A stretch of DNA of 64,000 nucleotides from DASSKA01 sp963839365 (GTDB lineage: Bacteria; Actinomycetota; Actinomycetes; Propionibacteriales; Nocardioidaceae): contig CAWIUT010000002.1 in the NCBI GenBank assembly GCA_963839365.1, forward strand, positions 310,001-374,000. The letters run 5' to 3'. The position numbers were made by a program, and so were the translations under genes. The notes under the pieces were generated by a model that did not search any database, was not told the origin of the DNA, and was given only the letters and a program-made list of their open reading frames with translations. The stretch's first letter is position 1. The number at the start of each line of letters is the position of its first letter. Shown piece after piece: positions 49,182 to 57,507 of this stretch.

Positions 49182-50271
49182 CCCGACGCGGATGCGGGTG
49201 GCCGGTGCCGCGCCGTACGACGTGGTGGTCGGCAGCGGCCTCCTCGGGGACCTTCCCGGGATGCTGGGGGAGGGGGTGCGCCGCGTCGCGGTGATCCACC
49301 CGCACGCGCTGGCGGCCACCGGGGAGGCGATCCGCGCCGACCTGGCCGGTCAGGGGTACGACGCGCATGCGATCGAGATCCCCGACGCCGAGGAGGCCAA
49401 GCTCGCGCCGGTCGCGTCGTTCTGCTGGCAGGTGCTGGGGCGCACCGGTTTCACCCGCTCCGACGCGGTGGTGACCGTGGGCGGCGGATCCACCACGGAC
49501 CTCGGCGGGTTCGTGGCGGCGACCTGGCTGCGCGGGGTGCGGGTGGTGCACCTGCCCACCACGCTGCTGGCGATGGTCGACGCCGCGGTGGGCGGCAAGA
49601 CCGGCATCAACACCGCCGAGGGCAAGAACCTGGTCGGCGCCTTCCACGAGCCTGCCGGGGTGCTGTGCGACCTCGCCGTGCTGCAGACGCTGCCGCACAA
49701 CGAGCTGCTCAGCGGGCTGGCCGAGGTCATCAAGTGCGGGTTCATCGCCGACCCGGCGATCCTGGACCTCGTCGAGCGGGATCCGGCGGCCGCCACGAAG
49801 CCCGAGTCGCCGGAGCTGCGGGAGCTGATCGAACGGGCCCTGAAGGTCAAGATCGAGGTGGTGACCGAGGATCTGCGGGAGACCGGCGGCGCCGGCGGCC
49901 GGGTCGGGCGGGAGGTGCTCAACTACGGGCACACGTTCGGGCACGCGGTGGAGCGCGCCGAGAGGTACCGGTTCCGGCACGGCGCGGCGGTGGCGATCGG
50001 CATGCGCTACGTCGCCGAGCTGGCCCGGCTCGCCGGCCGGCTGGACGAGGCGACCGCTGAGCGGCACCGCTCGGTGCTCGAGCTGGTGGGCCTACCCACC
50101 ACCTACCGCGGTGACGTGTGGACCCAGCTGCTGGAGGCGATGAAGGTCGACAAGAAGGCACGTGGCGACCAGCTGCGCTTCGTGGTGCTCGAGGGACTGG
50201 CCCGGCCGGCCATCCTGCAGGGCCCGGACCCGGCGGTGCTCACCGCGGCGTACGCCGAGATCGCCCGCTGA
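49174..50271 (+). CDS. aroB: 3-dehydroquinate synthase
   Basis: A 365-residue NAD- and metal-dependent enzyme, second step of the shikimate pathway. GGGSTTDLGGFVAATWLRGV binds NAD; LPTTLLAMVDAAVGGKTGIN, LAEVIKCGFI, LNYGHTFGHAVE (metal His) and HGAAVAIGM are conserved. ATG 49174 follows GGAAGGAGG. It overlaps aroK by 8 bp. Confidence 0.96.
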   Translation: MADPTRMRVAGAAPYDVVVGSGLLGDLPGMLGEGVRRVAVIHPHALAATGEAIRADLAGQGYDAHAIEIPDAEEAKLAPVASFCWQVLGRTGFTRSDAVVTVGGGSTTDLGGFVAATWLRGVRVVHLPTTLLAMVDAAVGGKTGINTAEGKNLVGAFHEPAGVLCDLAVLQTLPHNELLSGLAEVIKCGFIADPAILDLVERDPAAATKPESPELRELIERALKVKIEVVTEDLRETGGAGGRVGREVLNYGHTFGHAVERAERYRFRHGAAVAIGMRYVAELARLAGRLDEATAERHRSVLELVGLPTTYRGDVWTQLLEAMKVDKKARGDQLRFVVLEGLARPAILQGPDPAVLTAAYAEIAR

Positions 50272-50305
50272 TGCTGCACCCGACGTCGGAAGCGAGGAGC
50301 CTGCT

Positions 50306-50731
50306 GTGAAGGTGCTGGTGCTGAACGGCCCGAACCTGGGCCGGCTGGGGACGCGGGAGCCGGAGGTCTACGGCTCCATGACCTACGACGACCTCGTGGA
50401 CCTGTGCAAGGCGGACGCTGCCGCGCTGGGGCTGGACGTCGAGGTCCGGCAGACCGACTCGGAGGCCGAGCTGGTGGGCTGGCTGCACCAGGCCGCGGAC
50501 GAGGGCACGCCCGTGGTGCTCAACCCGGCGGCGTTCACGCATTACAGCTACGCGCTGCGCGACGCGTGCGCGATGCTGACCGCGCCGCTGGTGGAGGTGC
50601 ACATCACCAACCCGCACAAGCGTGAGCAGTTCCGGCACACCTCGGTGGTCTCCGGTGTGGCAACCGGGGTGATCGCGGGGTTCGGCGCCGACTCCTACCG
50701 GCTGGCGCTGCGGGCGATCGCCGGCCGGTGA
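50306..50731 (+). CDS. aroQ: type II 3-dehydroquinate dehydratase
   Basis: A 141-residue dodecameric type II dehydroquinase. VLVLNGPNLGRLGTREPEVY holds the catalytic Arg (and Tyr lies in YGSMTYDDL), NPAAFTHYSYALRDA the Asn/His, and VEVHITNPHKREQFRHTSVV the His/Arg. GTG 50306 is chosen because GCGAGGAGC lies 6 nt before it and conserved sequence starts there; the open frame upstream belongs to aroB's shadow. With aroB, aroK, aroC and aroE nearby only DAHP and EPSP synthase are missing from the pathway here. Confidence 0.95.
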   Translation: MKVLVLNGPNLGRLGTREPEVYGSMTYDDLVDLCKADAAALGLDVEVRQTDSEAELVGWLHQAADEGTPVVLNPAAFTHYSYALRDACAMLTAPLVEVHITNPHKREQFRHTSVVSGVATGVIAGFGADSYRLALRAIAGR

Positions 50732-50770
50732 CCCCGGGCCGCTGATTTCCTCCCGATCATCCGCGGTCGC

Positions 50771-50776
50771 TAGACT
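50771..50776 (+). promoter_or_regulatory. -10 element (TAGACT) of efp-nusB
   Basis: TAGACT lies in the 113-bp gap after aroQ and gives a leader of about 60 nt before ATG 50845. Confidence 0.5.
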
Positions 50777-50844
50777 GGGCGGCTGCTGCCGTAGGACGGC
50801 GCACCCACCGATCCATCCCCGACGACGACAGGCACCGACTGCGC

Positions 50845-51408
50845 ATGGCCACCACCAACGACCTCAAGAACGGCATGGTCCTCAACCTTGACGGGCAGCT
50901 GTGGTCCGTCGTCTGGTTCCAGCACCACAAGCCGGGCAAGGGTGGCGCGGTCGTGCGCACCAAGCTGAAGAACGTCGAGTCCGGAAAGGTGGTGGACAAG
51001 ACGTTCAACGCCGACGTCAAGGTCGAGGTGGCCAACGTCGACAAGCGCAGCATGCAGTACCTCTACAACGACGGCAGCCACTACGTGTTCATGGACACCG
51101 GCACCTACGAGCAGCTCGAGATCGACCCGGACACCGTGGGCGAGGCGAAGAACTTCCTGCTCGAGAACCAGGAGGCCATCGTGGCCACCAACGACGGCCG
51201 GGTGCTCTACGTGGAGCTGCCCGCGTCGGTGCTGCTCACCGTGGAGTACACCGAGCCGGGCCTGCAGGGCGACCGGTCCACCGGCGGCACGAAGCCGGCC
51301 CGGCTGGAGACCGGCTACGAGATCTCGGTCCCGCTGTTCATCACCACCGGGGAGACGGTGAAGGTGGACACGCGGGACGGCAGCTACCTGGGACGAGTGA
51401 CCTCCTGA
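50845..51408 (+). CDS. efp: elongation factor P
   Basis: A 187-residue three-domain translation factor that relieves ribosome stalling at proline runs. ATTNDLKNGMVLNLDGQLWS starts domain I; the tip loop is HHKPGKGGAVVRTKLKN with the Lys that carries no known modification in most actinobacteria; VEYTEPGLQGDRSTGGTKPA is the domain II/III signature. ATG 50845 is the conserved start. nusB follows 10 bp downstream. Confidence 0.97.
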   Translation: MATTNDLKNGMVLNLDGQLWSVVWFQHHKPGKGGAVVRTKLKNVESGKVVDKTFNADVKVEVANVDKRSMQYLYNDGSHYVFMDTGTYEQLEIDPDTVGEAKNFLLENQEAIVATNDGRVLYVELPASVLLTVEYTEPGLQGDRSTGGTKPARLETGYEISVPLFITTGETVKVDTRDGSYLGRVTS

Positions 51409-51418
51409 AGGACAGACG

Positions 51419-51829
51419 ATGACCGCTCGGACCAAGGCACGCAAGCGCGCGCTGGACGTGCTCTTCGAGAGCGAGGTGCGCGGGCTTCCGCTCGACGGCA
51501 CCCTGGCCGAACGGGTGGCTGCCGGGGAGCCGCCGGTGAACGAGTACACCGTGCGGCTGGTGCGGGGCGTCGCCGAGCAGCAGGCCCGTATCGACGGGCT
51601 GCTGTCGACGTACTCCCAGGGCTGGAGCCTGGAGCGGATGCCCGCCGTTGACCGCAACGCCCTGCGCATCGGTGTCTACGAGGTGCTGTACGTCGACGAG
51701 GTGCCCGACGCCGTGGCGGTCAGCGAGGCGATGAGCCTGGCGCGTGACCTGTCCACCGACGAGTCGCCGGCGTTCGTCAACGGCGTGCTCGGGCACATCG
51801 TCCGCGACAAGCAGAAGCTCTCGGCCTGA
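51419..51829 (+). CDS. nusB: transcription antitermination factor NusB
   Basis: A 136-residue all-helical RNA-binding protein that joins NusE at boxA during rRNA transcription. ARKRALDVLFESEVRG, VRGVAEQQARIDGLLSTYSQ, MPAVDRNALRIGVYEVLYVD, VPDAVAVSEAMSLARDLSTD and FVNGVLGHIV are the conserved blocks. It ends the aro-efp-nusB unit; a strong hairpin follows 12 nt after the stop. Confidence 0.95.
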   Translation: MTARTKARKRALDVLFESEVRGLPLDGTLAERVAAGEPPVNEYTVRLVRGVAEQQARIDGLLSTYSQGWSLERMPAVDRNALRIGVYEVLYVDEVPDAVAVSEAMSLARDLSTDESPAFVNGVLGHIVRDKQKLSA

Positions 51830-51840
51830 CCATCGGACCC

Positions 51841-51870
51841 GGCGCCGGCTCGCGTACCTGTGCCGGCGCC
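51841..51870 (+). terminator. hairpin after nusB
   Basis: GGCGCCGGC / GCCGGCGCC is a perfect 9-bp stem with a 12-nt loop. It has no T-tract. It probably ends the aro-efp-nusB transcript. Confidence 0.6.
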
Positions 51871-52016
51871 CCGGGCCGGCTCGTCCGCTCGGGGGTTCCG
51901 GACCACGCTTGGCGCGCGCCCTCACCGCCGGTGGGGGGCGCAGGGGTCACGACCGGCCAGGAGTGCCTCGGGGGACCCAGCGCCCTTCGCCGGGCCTCGT
52001 ACGAGCCAGCGCGTCC

Positions 52017-52022
52017 TAGGCT
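52017..52022 (+). promoter_or_regulatory. -10 element (TAGGCT), leaderless oxidoreductase gene
   Basis: TAGGCT is followed by 6 nt and ATG 52029, with no Shine-Dalgarno sequence. The 140 bp between the nusB hairpin and this site hold nothing else I can name. Confidence 0.5.
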
Positions 52023-52028
52023 GGGCTC

Positions 52029-53384
52029 ATGGCTGATGATGTCGACGTCGTGGTGATCGGGCTCGGTCCCGGTGGTGAGGCGGCGGCCACGAAGCTGGCC
52101 GCGGAGGGCCTGCGGGTGGTGGGCATCGACCGCCGTCTGGTGGGCGGCGAGTGTCCCTACTACGGATGTATCCCGAGCAAGATGATGGTCCGCGCCGCCG
52201 ACCTGCTCGCGGAGGGGCGCCGCATCCCGGGCATGGCGGGCGGCAGCACGGTGAGAGCGGACTGGAGCCGGGTCGCGGGCCGGATCCGCGAGGAGGCCAC
52301 GGACGACTGGAACAACGCGGTCGCCGTCGAGCGGCTGGAGAAGGCCGGCGTCCGGTTCGTCCGCGGTCACGGCCGGCTCACCGGCCCGCGCACGGTCGAG
52401 GTCGGCGGCACCACCTTCCGGGCCGGCAAGGGCGTGCTGCTCAACACCGGCACCGAGCCGGCGGTGCCGCCGATCGACGGGCTCGCCGGCACGCCGTACT
52501 GGACGAACCGCGACGCGGTGCGGGCCGAGGAGCCACCCGGCTCGCTGGCGGTCGTCGGCGGCGGTGCGATCGGGGTCGAGCTGGCGCAGGTGTTCGCGCG
52601 GTTCGGCAGCCGGGTGACCGTGCTGGAGGTCGCCGACCGGCTCGTGCCCCCGGAGGAGCCGGAGGCCGGTGGCCTGCTCGCCGAGGTCTTCGGTCGGGAG
52701 GGCATCTCGGTGCTCACCGGCGCACGCATCGCCTCGGTCGGCCATCACGACGGACGGTTCACCCTCGACGTCGACGGGGGACCGGTGCACGCCGACCGGC
52801 TGCTGGTGGCCGCCGGACGCCACGCCAACCTCGCAGACATCGGCCTGGAGACCGTCGACCGGGATCCGCAGGGCAAGGCGCTCGAGGTGGACGAGCGGAT
52901 GCGCGCCGCCGAGGGGCTTTGGGCGATCGGGGACATCACCGGCAAGGGGGCGTTCACGCACATGTCGATGTACCAGTCCACGATCGCGGTGCGCGACATC
53001 CTCGGCCAGGACGGGCCGCCGGCGGACTACCGGGCGGTGCCGCGGGTGACCTTCACCGACCCGGAGATCGGCTCGGTGGGTCTCACCGAGCAGCAGGCGA
53101 GGGATGCGGGACGCGAGGTCCGGGTCGGGACCACGGAGGTCCCCTCGGCAGCCCGGGGCTGGATCCACAAGGCCGGCAACGACGGGCTGATCAAGGTGGT
53201 GGAGGATGCCGGTCGTGGCGTCCTGGTGGGGGCGACCGCCATGGGCCCGTCCGGCGGGGAGGTGCTGTCCATGCTCGCCACGGCCGTTCACGCCGAGGTG
53301 CCGACCGACACCCTGCGGTCGATGATCTACGCCTACCCGACGTTCCACCGGGCCGTCGAGAACGCCCTGGCCGACCTCTCCTGA
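52029..53384 (+). CDS. class I pyridine nucleotide-disulfide oxidoreductase
   Basis: A 451-residue FAD/NAD(P) flavoprotein. The FAD loop is VVIGLGPGGEAAATKLAAEG, and the redox-active pair is C42 and C47 in ECPYYGCIPSKM. The NAD(P) loop is VVGGGAIGVELAQVFARFGS, the FAD Asp is in WAIGDITGKGAF, and an interface domain follows. The family end HPTxxE is changed to YPTFHRAVE, so the acid-base His of lipoamide dehydrogenases is at least not in its usual form. The target (mercuric ion, a low-molecular-weight thiol or a quinone) is unknown. It converges on a methyltransferase gene, with 3 bp between stops. Confidence 0.9.
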   Translation: MADDVDVVVIGLGPGGEAAATKLAAEGLRVVGIDRRLVGGECPYYGCIPSKMMVRAADLLAEGRRIPGMAGGSTVRADWSRVAGRIREEATDDWNNAVAVERLEKAGVRFVRGHGRLTGPRTVEVGGTTFRAGKGVLLNTGTEPAVPPIDGLAGTPYWTNRDAVRAEEPPGSLAVVGGGAIGVELAQVFARFGSRVTVLEVADRLVPPEEPEAGGLLAEVFGREGISVLTGARIASVGHHDGRFTLDVDGGPVHADRLLVAAGRHANLADIGLETVDRDPQGKALEVDERMRAAEGLWAIGDITGKGAFTHMSMYQSTIAVRDILGQDGPPADYRAVPRVTFTDPEIGSVGLTEQQARDAGREVRVGTTEVPSAARGWIHKAGNDGLIKVVEDAGRGVLVGATAMGPSGGEVLSMLATAVHAEVPTDTLRSMIYAYPTFHRAVENALADLS

Positions 53385-53387
53385 GCG

Positions 53388-53990
53388 TCACCGGCGACGC
53401 AGCCGGTAGAACGTCGGCGTCGCGTTGAGGGGGCCCGGGAGCGGGATCTCCGCCGGCTCCTGGTCGACGACTTCCCAGTCCCGGAACGAGGCCGCGAGGC
53501 TCGCCCGGTCGACACCGCGCGGCAGCGGGCCGCGACGCCCGGGTGCGAAGGCCATCGTCAGCAGCGTTGCGGTCGGTGTGGCCACCGTGGTGAGCTGCGC
53601 CGCGGCGGCGTCCCGGTGCCGGTCGCTCAACCCGTGCAGGCAGCCGATGTCGAGGAAGAAGTCGTAGCCCGTGCCGAGGTCCGTGCCGGCGAGGTCGGTG
53701 ACGTCCCCGGCGATGAACCGCACGGGGATGTCACCCGCGGCGACGACGGCCTGGTCCACGGCGCGATGCACGGCGTCGATCCCGGTCGCCTCCCAGCCCC
53801 GTGCCGCCAGCTCCCGGGTGTGCGCTCCGCGGCCGCATCCGACGTCGAGGGCCTTGCCGAGCGGCCGATTCCGCTCCGCCTCCTCCCGGTCGAGCAGCCG
53901 GGAGAGCTGGGCGCCGGCCCGGCGGCCTGCGTGCTCCCACGGCGTCAGCCCCAGCCGGTAGGCGAGCCGATACTCCAAGGGTGTGGTCAT
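53388..53990 (-). CDS. class I SAM-dependent methyltransferase
   Basis: A 200-residue Rossmann methyltransferase. Motif I is ALDVGCGRGAHTRELAARGW, the acidic end of strand 2 is GIDAVHRAV, motif II is FIAGDVTDL, and motif IV is FFLDIGCLHGLSDRHRDAAA. The start is set at ATG 53990 because GGAGG lies 5 nt before it; an upstream Met at 54056 would run into the pyr leader. The substrate is unknown; the compact size and LDIGCLHGL resemble thiopurine/tellurite-type small methyltransferases. It is divergent from the pyr operon. Confidence 0.85.
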   Translation of the reverse strand: MTTPLEYRLAYRLGLTPWEHAGRRAGAQLSRLLDREEAERNRPLGKALDVGCGRGAHTRELAARGWEATGIDAVHRAVDQAVVAAGDIPVRFIAGDVTDLAGTDLGTGYDFFLDIGCLHGLSDRHRDAAAAQLTTVATPTATLLTMAFAPGRRGPLPRGVDRASLAASFRDWEVVDQEPAEIPLPGPLNATPTFYRLRRR

Positions 53991-54034
53991 GGCGACCTCC
54001 AGGTCCCTGCTGCAGCCATTGTCCCTCGCGCTGG

Positions 54035-54040
54035 TAGCAT
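54035..54040 (+). promoter_or_regulatory. -10 element (TAGCAT) of the pyr operon
   Basis: TAGCAT lies 16 nt before the PyrR-binding hairpin, so the leader would start at about 54047 and be only about 55 nt long. Confidence 0.5.
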
Positions 54041-54055
54041 CAGCGGCGATCCACA

Positions 54056-54092
54056 TCCTTTAACGAGCCGTCCCGTGAGGCGGAGAAGGAGG
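54056..54092 (+). promoter_or_regulatory. PyrR-binding RNA hairpin overlapping the pyrR ribosome-binding site
   Basis: Outer arms TCCTT (54056-54060) and AAGGA (54086-54090) enclose the conserved PyrR recognition core CCCGTGAGGC (54072-54081). The 3' arm contains the Shine-Dalgarno AAGGAGG (54086-54092) of pyrR. PyrR bound to UMP would stabilise the hairpin and hide the ribosome-binding site. That is translational repression, as established for Mycobacterium smegmatis, rather than the attenuation used in Bacillus. No terminator hairpin follows. Confidence 0.8.
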
Positions 54093-54102
54093 TTGGCTGC
54101 TC

Positions 54103-54711
54103 ATGCCTGCGCACCCAGAGTCTGCCCCGGTGCACGCACCGCCGGGTCGCACCGTCCTCGACCCCCCTGACATCGGCCGGGCACTGACCCGGGTCGCCCA
54201 CGAGATCCTCGAGCGGAACAAGGGCCCCGCCGACCTCGTGCTGCTCGGAATCCCCACCCGCGGGGTGCCGCTGGCGCAGCGGATCGCCGCCAAGATCGCC
54301 TCGGTCGAGGGCACCGAGGTGCCGGTCGGCTCACTGGACGTGACGATGTACCGCGACGATCTCCGGATGCGCCCGGCACGCACACTGCTGCCCACCGACA
54401 TCCCGCAGGGCGGCATCGACGACAAGGTGGTCGTGCTGGTCGACGACGTGCTGTTCTCGGGCCGGACCATCCGCGCCGCGCTGGACGCCATGAGCGACGT
54501 CGGCCGGCCCCGTGCGGTCCAGCTGGCGGTGCTGGTGGACCGCGGGCACCGGCAGCTGCCGATCCGCGCCGACTTCGTGGGCAAGAACCTGCCGACCTCG
54601 CTCGTGGAGTCGGTGAAGGTGCGGCTCGACGAGTTCGACGGCGAGGACGCTGTGACGATCGCGGACACGGGCTCGGCCCAGCCGACAGCGAGCCGGGAGG
54701 AGGCACGGTGA
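54103..54711 (+). CDS. pyrR: pyr operon RNA-binding regulator / uracil phosphoribosyltransferase
   Basis: A 202-residue type I PRTase fold protein. RVAHEILERNKGPADLVLLG, GIPTRGVPLAQRIAAKI, LDVTMYRDDL and the PRPP loop VVLVDDVLFSGRTIRAALDA are diagnostic of PyrR. It senses UMP and binds the leader hairpin that overlaps its own ribosome-binding site. A 25-residue Pro/His-rich N-terminus precedes the domain. Its stop overlaps pyrB by 4 bp (GTGA). Confidence 0.96.
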   Translation: MPAHPESAPVHAPPGRTVLDPPDIGRALTRVAHEILERNKGPADLVLLGIPTRGVPLAQRIAAKIASVEGTEVPVGSLDVTMYRDDLRMRPARTLLPTDIPQGGIDDKVVVLVDDVLFSGRTIRAALDAMSDVGRPRAVQLAVLVDRGHRQLPIRADFVGKNLPTSLVESVKVRLDEFDGEDAVTIADTGSAQPTASREEAR

Positions 54712-55694
54712 ACCGCCACCTGTTGAGCGCCGCGGACCTGAGCCGCGCCGACGCCGAGCTGGTCCTGCGGACCGCCGCCGAGCTGCGGTCGCTGGCGGAC
54801 CGGCCGATCAAGAAGCTTCCCGCCCTGCGCGGGCGCACCATCGTGAACCTGTTCTTCGAGGACTCCACCCGGACCCGGATCTCCTTCGAGGCGGCCGCCA
54901 AGCGGCTGTCGGCGGACGTCATCAACTTCTCCGCCAAGGGCTCCAGCCTCAGCAAGGGGGAGTCGCTGAAGGACACCGCACTGACTCTGGAGGCCATGGG
55001 AGCCGACGCGGTGGTGGTCCGGCACTGGGCCTCCGGCGCGCCGCACCTGCTGGCCAACGCCGGCTGGTCCCGCTCCAGCGTGGTCAACGCCGGCGACGGC
55101 ACCCATGAGCACCCCACCCAGGCACTGCTCGACGCGTTCACGATGTGGCGCCACCTCGGTGACCTGGACGGACGAAGCGTCGCCATCGTCGGTGACGTGC
55201 TGCACAGCCGGGTGGCTCGATCCAACGCGCTGCTGCTGAAGACGCTCGGCGCCGAGGTCACCCTGGTCGGTCCACCGACCCTGCTGCCGTACGGCGTGGA
55301 CGGCTGGGACGTGGCCACGTCGTACGACCTCGATGCGGTGCTGCCGAAGGCCGACGTGGTGATGATGCTGCGGGTGCAGCGGGAGCGGATGAACGCGGCG
55401 TTCTTCCCGACGGTGCGCGAGTACTCCCGCCGCTACGGCCTCGACGGCCGGCGGATGGGGACCCTGCGGGACCACACCCTGGTGATGCATCCAGGACCGA
55501 TGAACCGTGGCATGGAGATCACCGCCGACGTCGCGGACTCCGAGCGCTCGGTGATCGTCGAGCAGGTGACCAACGGGGTCGCGGTCCGGATGGCCGTGCT
55601 GTACCTGCTCCTCGGCGGTTCCGAGCCGGCGCTCGCCGATGACGCCCCCGACGCCCACGACGTGACCGCCTCAGCCGCGGGAGGAGACCAGTGA
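54708..55694 (+). CDS. pyrB: aspartate carbamoyltransferase, catalytic chain
   Basis: A 328-residue ATCase chain. EDSTRTRISFEAAAKRLSAD carries the carbamoyl-phosphate site STRTR, followed by KGSSLSKGESLKDT, GDGTHEHPTQALLDAFTMWR (His), VGDVLHSRVARSNALLL and MHPGPMNRGMEI. No regulatory PyrI chain is encoded nearby, as in most Gram-positives. GTG 54708 overlaps the pyrR stop and pyrC overlaps its end by 4 bp. Confidence 0.96.
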   Translation: MNRHLLSAADLSRADAELVLRTAAELRSLADRPIKKLPALRGRTIVNLFFEDSTRTRISFEAAAKRLSADVINFSAKGSSLSKGESLKDTALTLEAMGADAVVVRHWASGAPHLLANAGWSRSSVVNAGDGTHEHPTQALLDAFTMWRHLGDLDGRSVAIVGDVLHSRVARSNALLLKTLGAEVTLVGPPTLLPYGVDGWDVATSYDLDAVLPKADVVMMLRVQRERMNAAFFPTVREYSRRYGLDGRRMGTLRDHTLVMHPGPMNRGMEITADVADSERSVIVEQVTNGVAVRMAVLYLLLGGSEPALADDAPDAHDVTASAAGGDQ

Positions 55695-56989
55695 CCAGCT
55701 ACCTCATCAAGGGCGCCCGTATCCTGGGCGGCGAGCCGACCGACATCGTGCTGCGCGACGGCGTGATCGCGGAGGTCTCCGGACACACGCAGGCCCGCTC
55801 CTCGACCGACGGCTTGGAAGTCGTCGACGCCGACGGGCTGATCGCCCTGCCGGGTCTGGTCGACCTGCACACCCACCTGCGGGAGCCCGGTCGGGAGGAC
55901 GCCGAGACCGTCGAGACCGGCACGCGGGCGGCCGCCCTCGGCGGGTTCACCGCCGTGCATGCCATGGCCAACACCGACCCGGTGGCCGACACCGCCGGCG
56001 TCGTCGAGCAGGTGTGGCGGCTCGGCCGGGAGGCGGGCCACTGCGACGTGGCCCCCGTCGGCGCCGTGACCGTCGGACTCGGTGGCCACCAGCTCGCCGA
56101 GCTCGGCGCGATGGCCGACTCCGCGGCCCGGGTGCGGGTCTTCTCCGACGACGGGAAGTGCGTCTCGGACGCGGTACTCATGCGCCGCGCGCTGGAGTAC
56201 GTCAAGGCGTTCGACGGTGTGGTCGCCCAGCACGCGCAGGAGCCCCGCCTGACCGAGGACGCCCAGATGAACGAGGGCGAGCTGTCCGGCCGGCTCGGAC
56301 TGCGCGGCTGGCCGGCGGTCGCCGAGGAGGCGATCATCGCCCGCGACTGCCTGCTCGCTGCCCACGTGGGCTCCCGGCTGCACGTCTGCCACGTGTCCAC
56401 GGCGGGCTCGGTGGAGCTGATCCGGTGGGCCAAGAGCAAGGGCTGGCCGGTGACCGCGGAGGTCACCCCGCACCACCTGCTGCTCACCGACGAGCTGGCC
56501 ACCACCTACGACCCGGTGTACAAGGTGAACCCGCCGCTGCGGTCGGCCGCCGACGTCGAGGCGGTGCGCGCCGGGCTCGCCGACGGCACCCTCGACGTGG
56601 TGGCCACCGACCACGCCCCGCACCCGCACGAGGACAAGGACTGCGAGTGGCAGGCCGCCGCGTTCGGGATGCTCGGGCTGCAGACCGCGCTGTCGGTGGT
56701 GCAGGCCTCCATGGTCGACACCGGCCTGCTCGACTGGGCCGGTGTCGCCGAGCGGACGTCGGCCACCCCGGCCCGGATCGGCCGGCTGTCCGGGCAGGGC
56801 CGGCCGCTGGCCGCGGGGGAGCCCGCCAACCTCGTGCTCTACGACCCCACGGCGACCCGGGCGGTCGAGGCCGCCGAGATGGTCTCGCTGTCCCGGAACA
56901 CCCCCTACGCCGGCCGGGAGCTCCCCGGGCGGGTGGTGGGCACCTTCCTGCGCGGCGCCGCCACCGTCCTCGACGGGAAGCTTCAATGA
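55691..56989 (+). CDS. pyrC: dihydroorotase
   Basis: A 432-residue class I dihydroorotase (amidohydrolase fold). GLVDLHTHLREPGREDAETV holds the HxH metal ligands; FTAVHAMANTDPVADT, HAQEPRLTED, LHVCHVSTAGSVELIRWAKS (two His) and VATDHAPHPHEDKDCEW (Asp) complete the zinc site. GTG 55691 overlaps pyrB. Its stop overlaps the next small gene (ATGA). Confidence 0.95.
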   Translation: MTSYLIKGARILGGEPTDIVLRDGVIAEVSGHTQARSSTDGLEVVDADGLIALPGLVDLHTHLREPGREDAETVETGTRAAALGGFTAVHAMANTDPVADTAGVVEQVWRLGREAGHCDVAPVGAVTVGLGGHQLAELGAMADSAARVRVFSDDGKCVSDAVLMRRALEYVKAFDGVVAQHAQEPRLTEDAQMNEGELSGRLGLRGWPAVAEEAIIARDCLLAAHVGSRLHVCHVSTAGSVELIRWAKSKGWPVTAEVTPHHLLLTDELATTYDPVYKVNPPLRSAADVEAVRAGLADGTLDVVATDHAPHPHEDKDCEWQAAAFGMLGLQTALSVVQASMVDTGLLDWAGVAERTSATPARIGRLSGQGRPLAAGEPANLVLYDPTATRAVEAAEMVSLSRNTPYAGRELPGRVVGTFLRGAATVLDGKLQ

Positions 56990-57507
56990 GGCAGGGCATC
57001 GGGGCGGTCTGGATCCCGGTGCTGATCCTCGCGGCCTTCGTGGTCCTCGTCTTCCTCGGCATGTGGCAGGGCTGGCGCAAACGGGCCCGCAAGCACGACC
57101 TGCCGCCGCTGCAGCAGGTGCCCGGCGCCGGCGAGACGCCGACCCGGGAGGCGTCCGCCCACTACGTCGGCACCACGGTGGCCGGTGACTGGCTGGACCG
57201 GGTGGTGGCCCGCGGGCTGGGGACAGCGGGGGCGTGCCGGATCGCGCTGTTCACCGAGGGACTGGACGTGCACCGCCGATCGGGCTCGTTCCGGATCCCG
57301 GCGACCTCGCTGGTGGGCGCCCGGCCCGCGCGCGGCCTGGCAGGAAAGGTCGTCCCACCGCACGGACTGCTCGTCGTGTCCTGGCGGCACGGCGGCTACG
57401 TTCTGGACACCGGGTTCCGGCTCACCGACCAGCCCGAGGGGACCGCCCGCGCCCACGAGGCCTGGATCAGCTCGGTCACAGCGATCGCGAAGGAGAACGC
57501 CGCATGA
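56986..57507 (+). CDS. membrane-anchored PH-like protein of the pyr operon
   Basis: A 173-residue protein with one N-terminal membrane helix (AVWIPVLILAAFVVLVFLGM), a basic stretch, then a PH-like beta-rich domain (ASAHYVGTTVAGDWLDRVVA, CRIALFTEGLDVHR, FRIPATSLVGARPARGLAGK, LLVVSWRHGGYVLDTGFRLT). Such a gene lies between pyrC and carA in many actinobacteria, yet no pyrimidine role is proven. ATG 56986 overlaps the pyrC stop and its own stop overlaps carA, so it is fully coupled. Confidence 0.8.
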   Translation: MRQGIGAVWIPVLILAAFVVLVFLGMWQGWRKRARKHDLPPLQQVPGAGETPTREASAHYVGTTVAGDWLDRVVARGLGTAGACRIALFTEGLDVHRRSGSFRIPATSLVGARPARGLAGKVVPPHGLLVVSWRHGGYVLDTGFRLTDQPEGTARAHEAWISSVTAIAKENAA

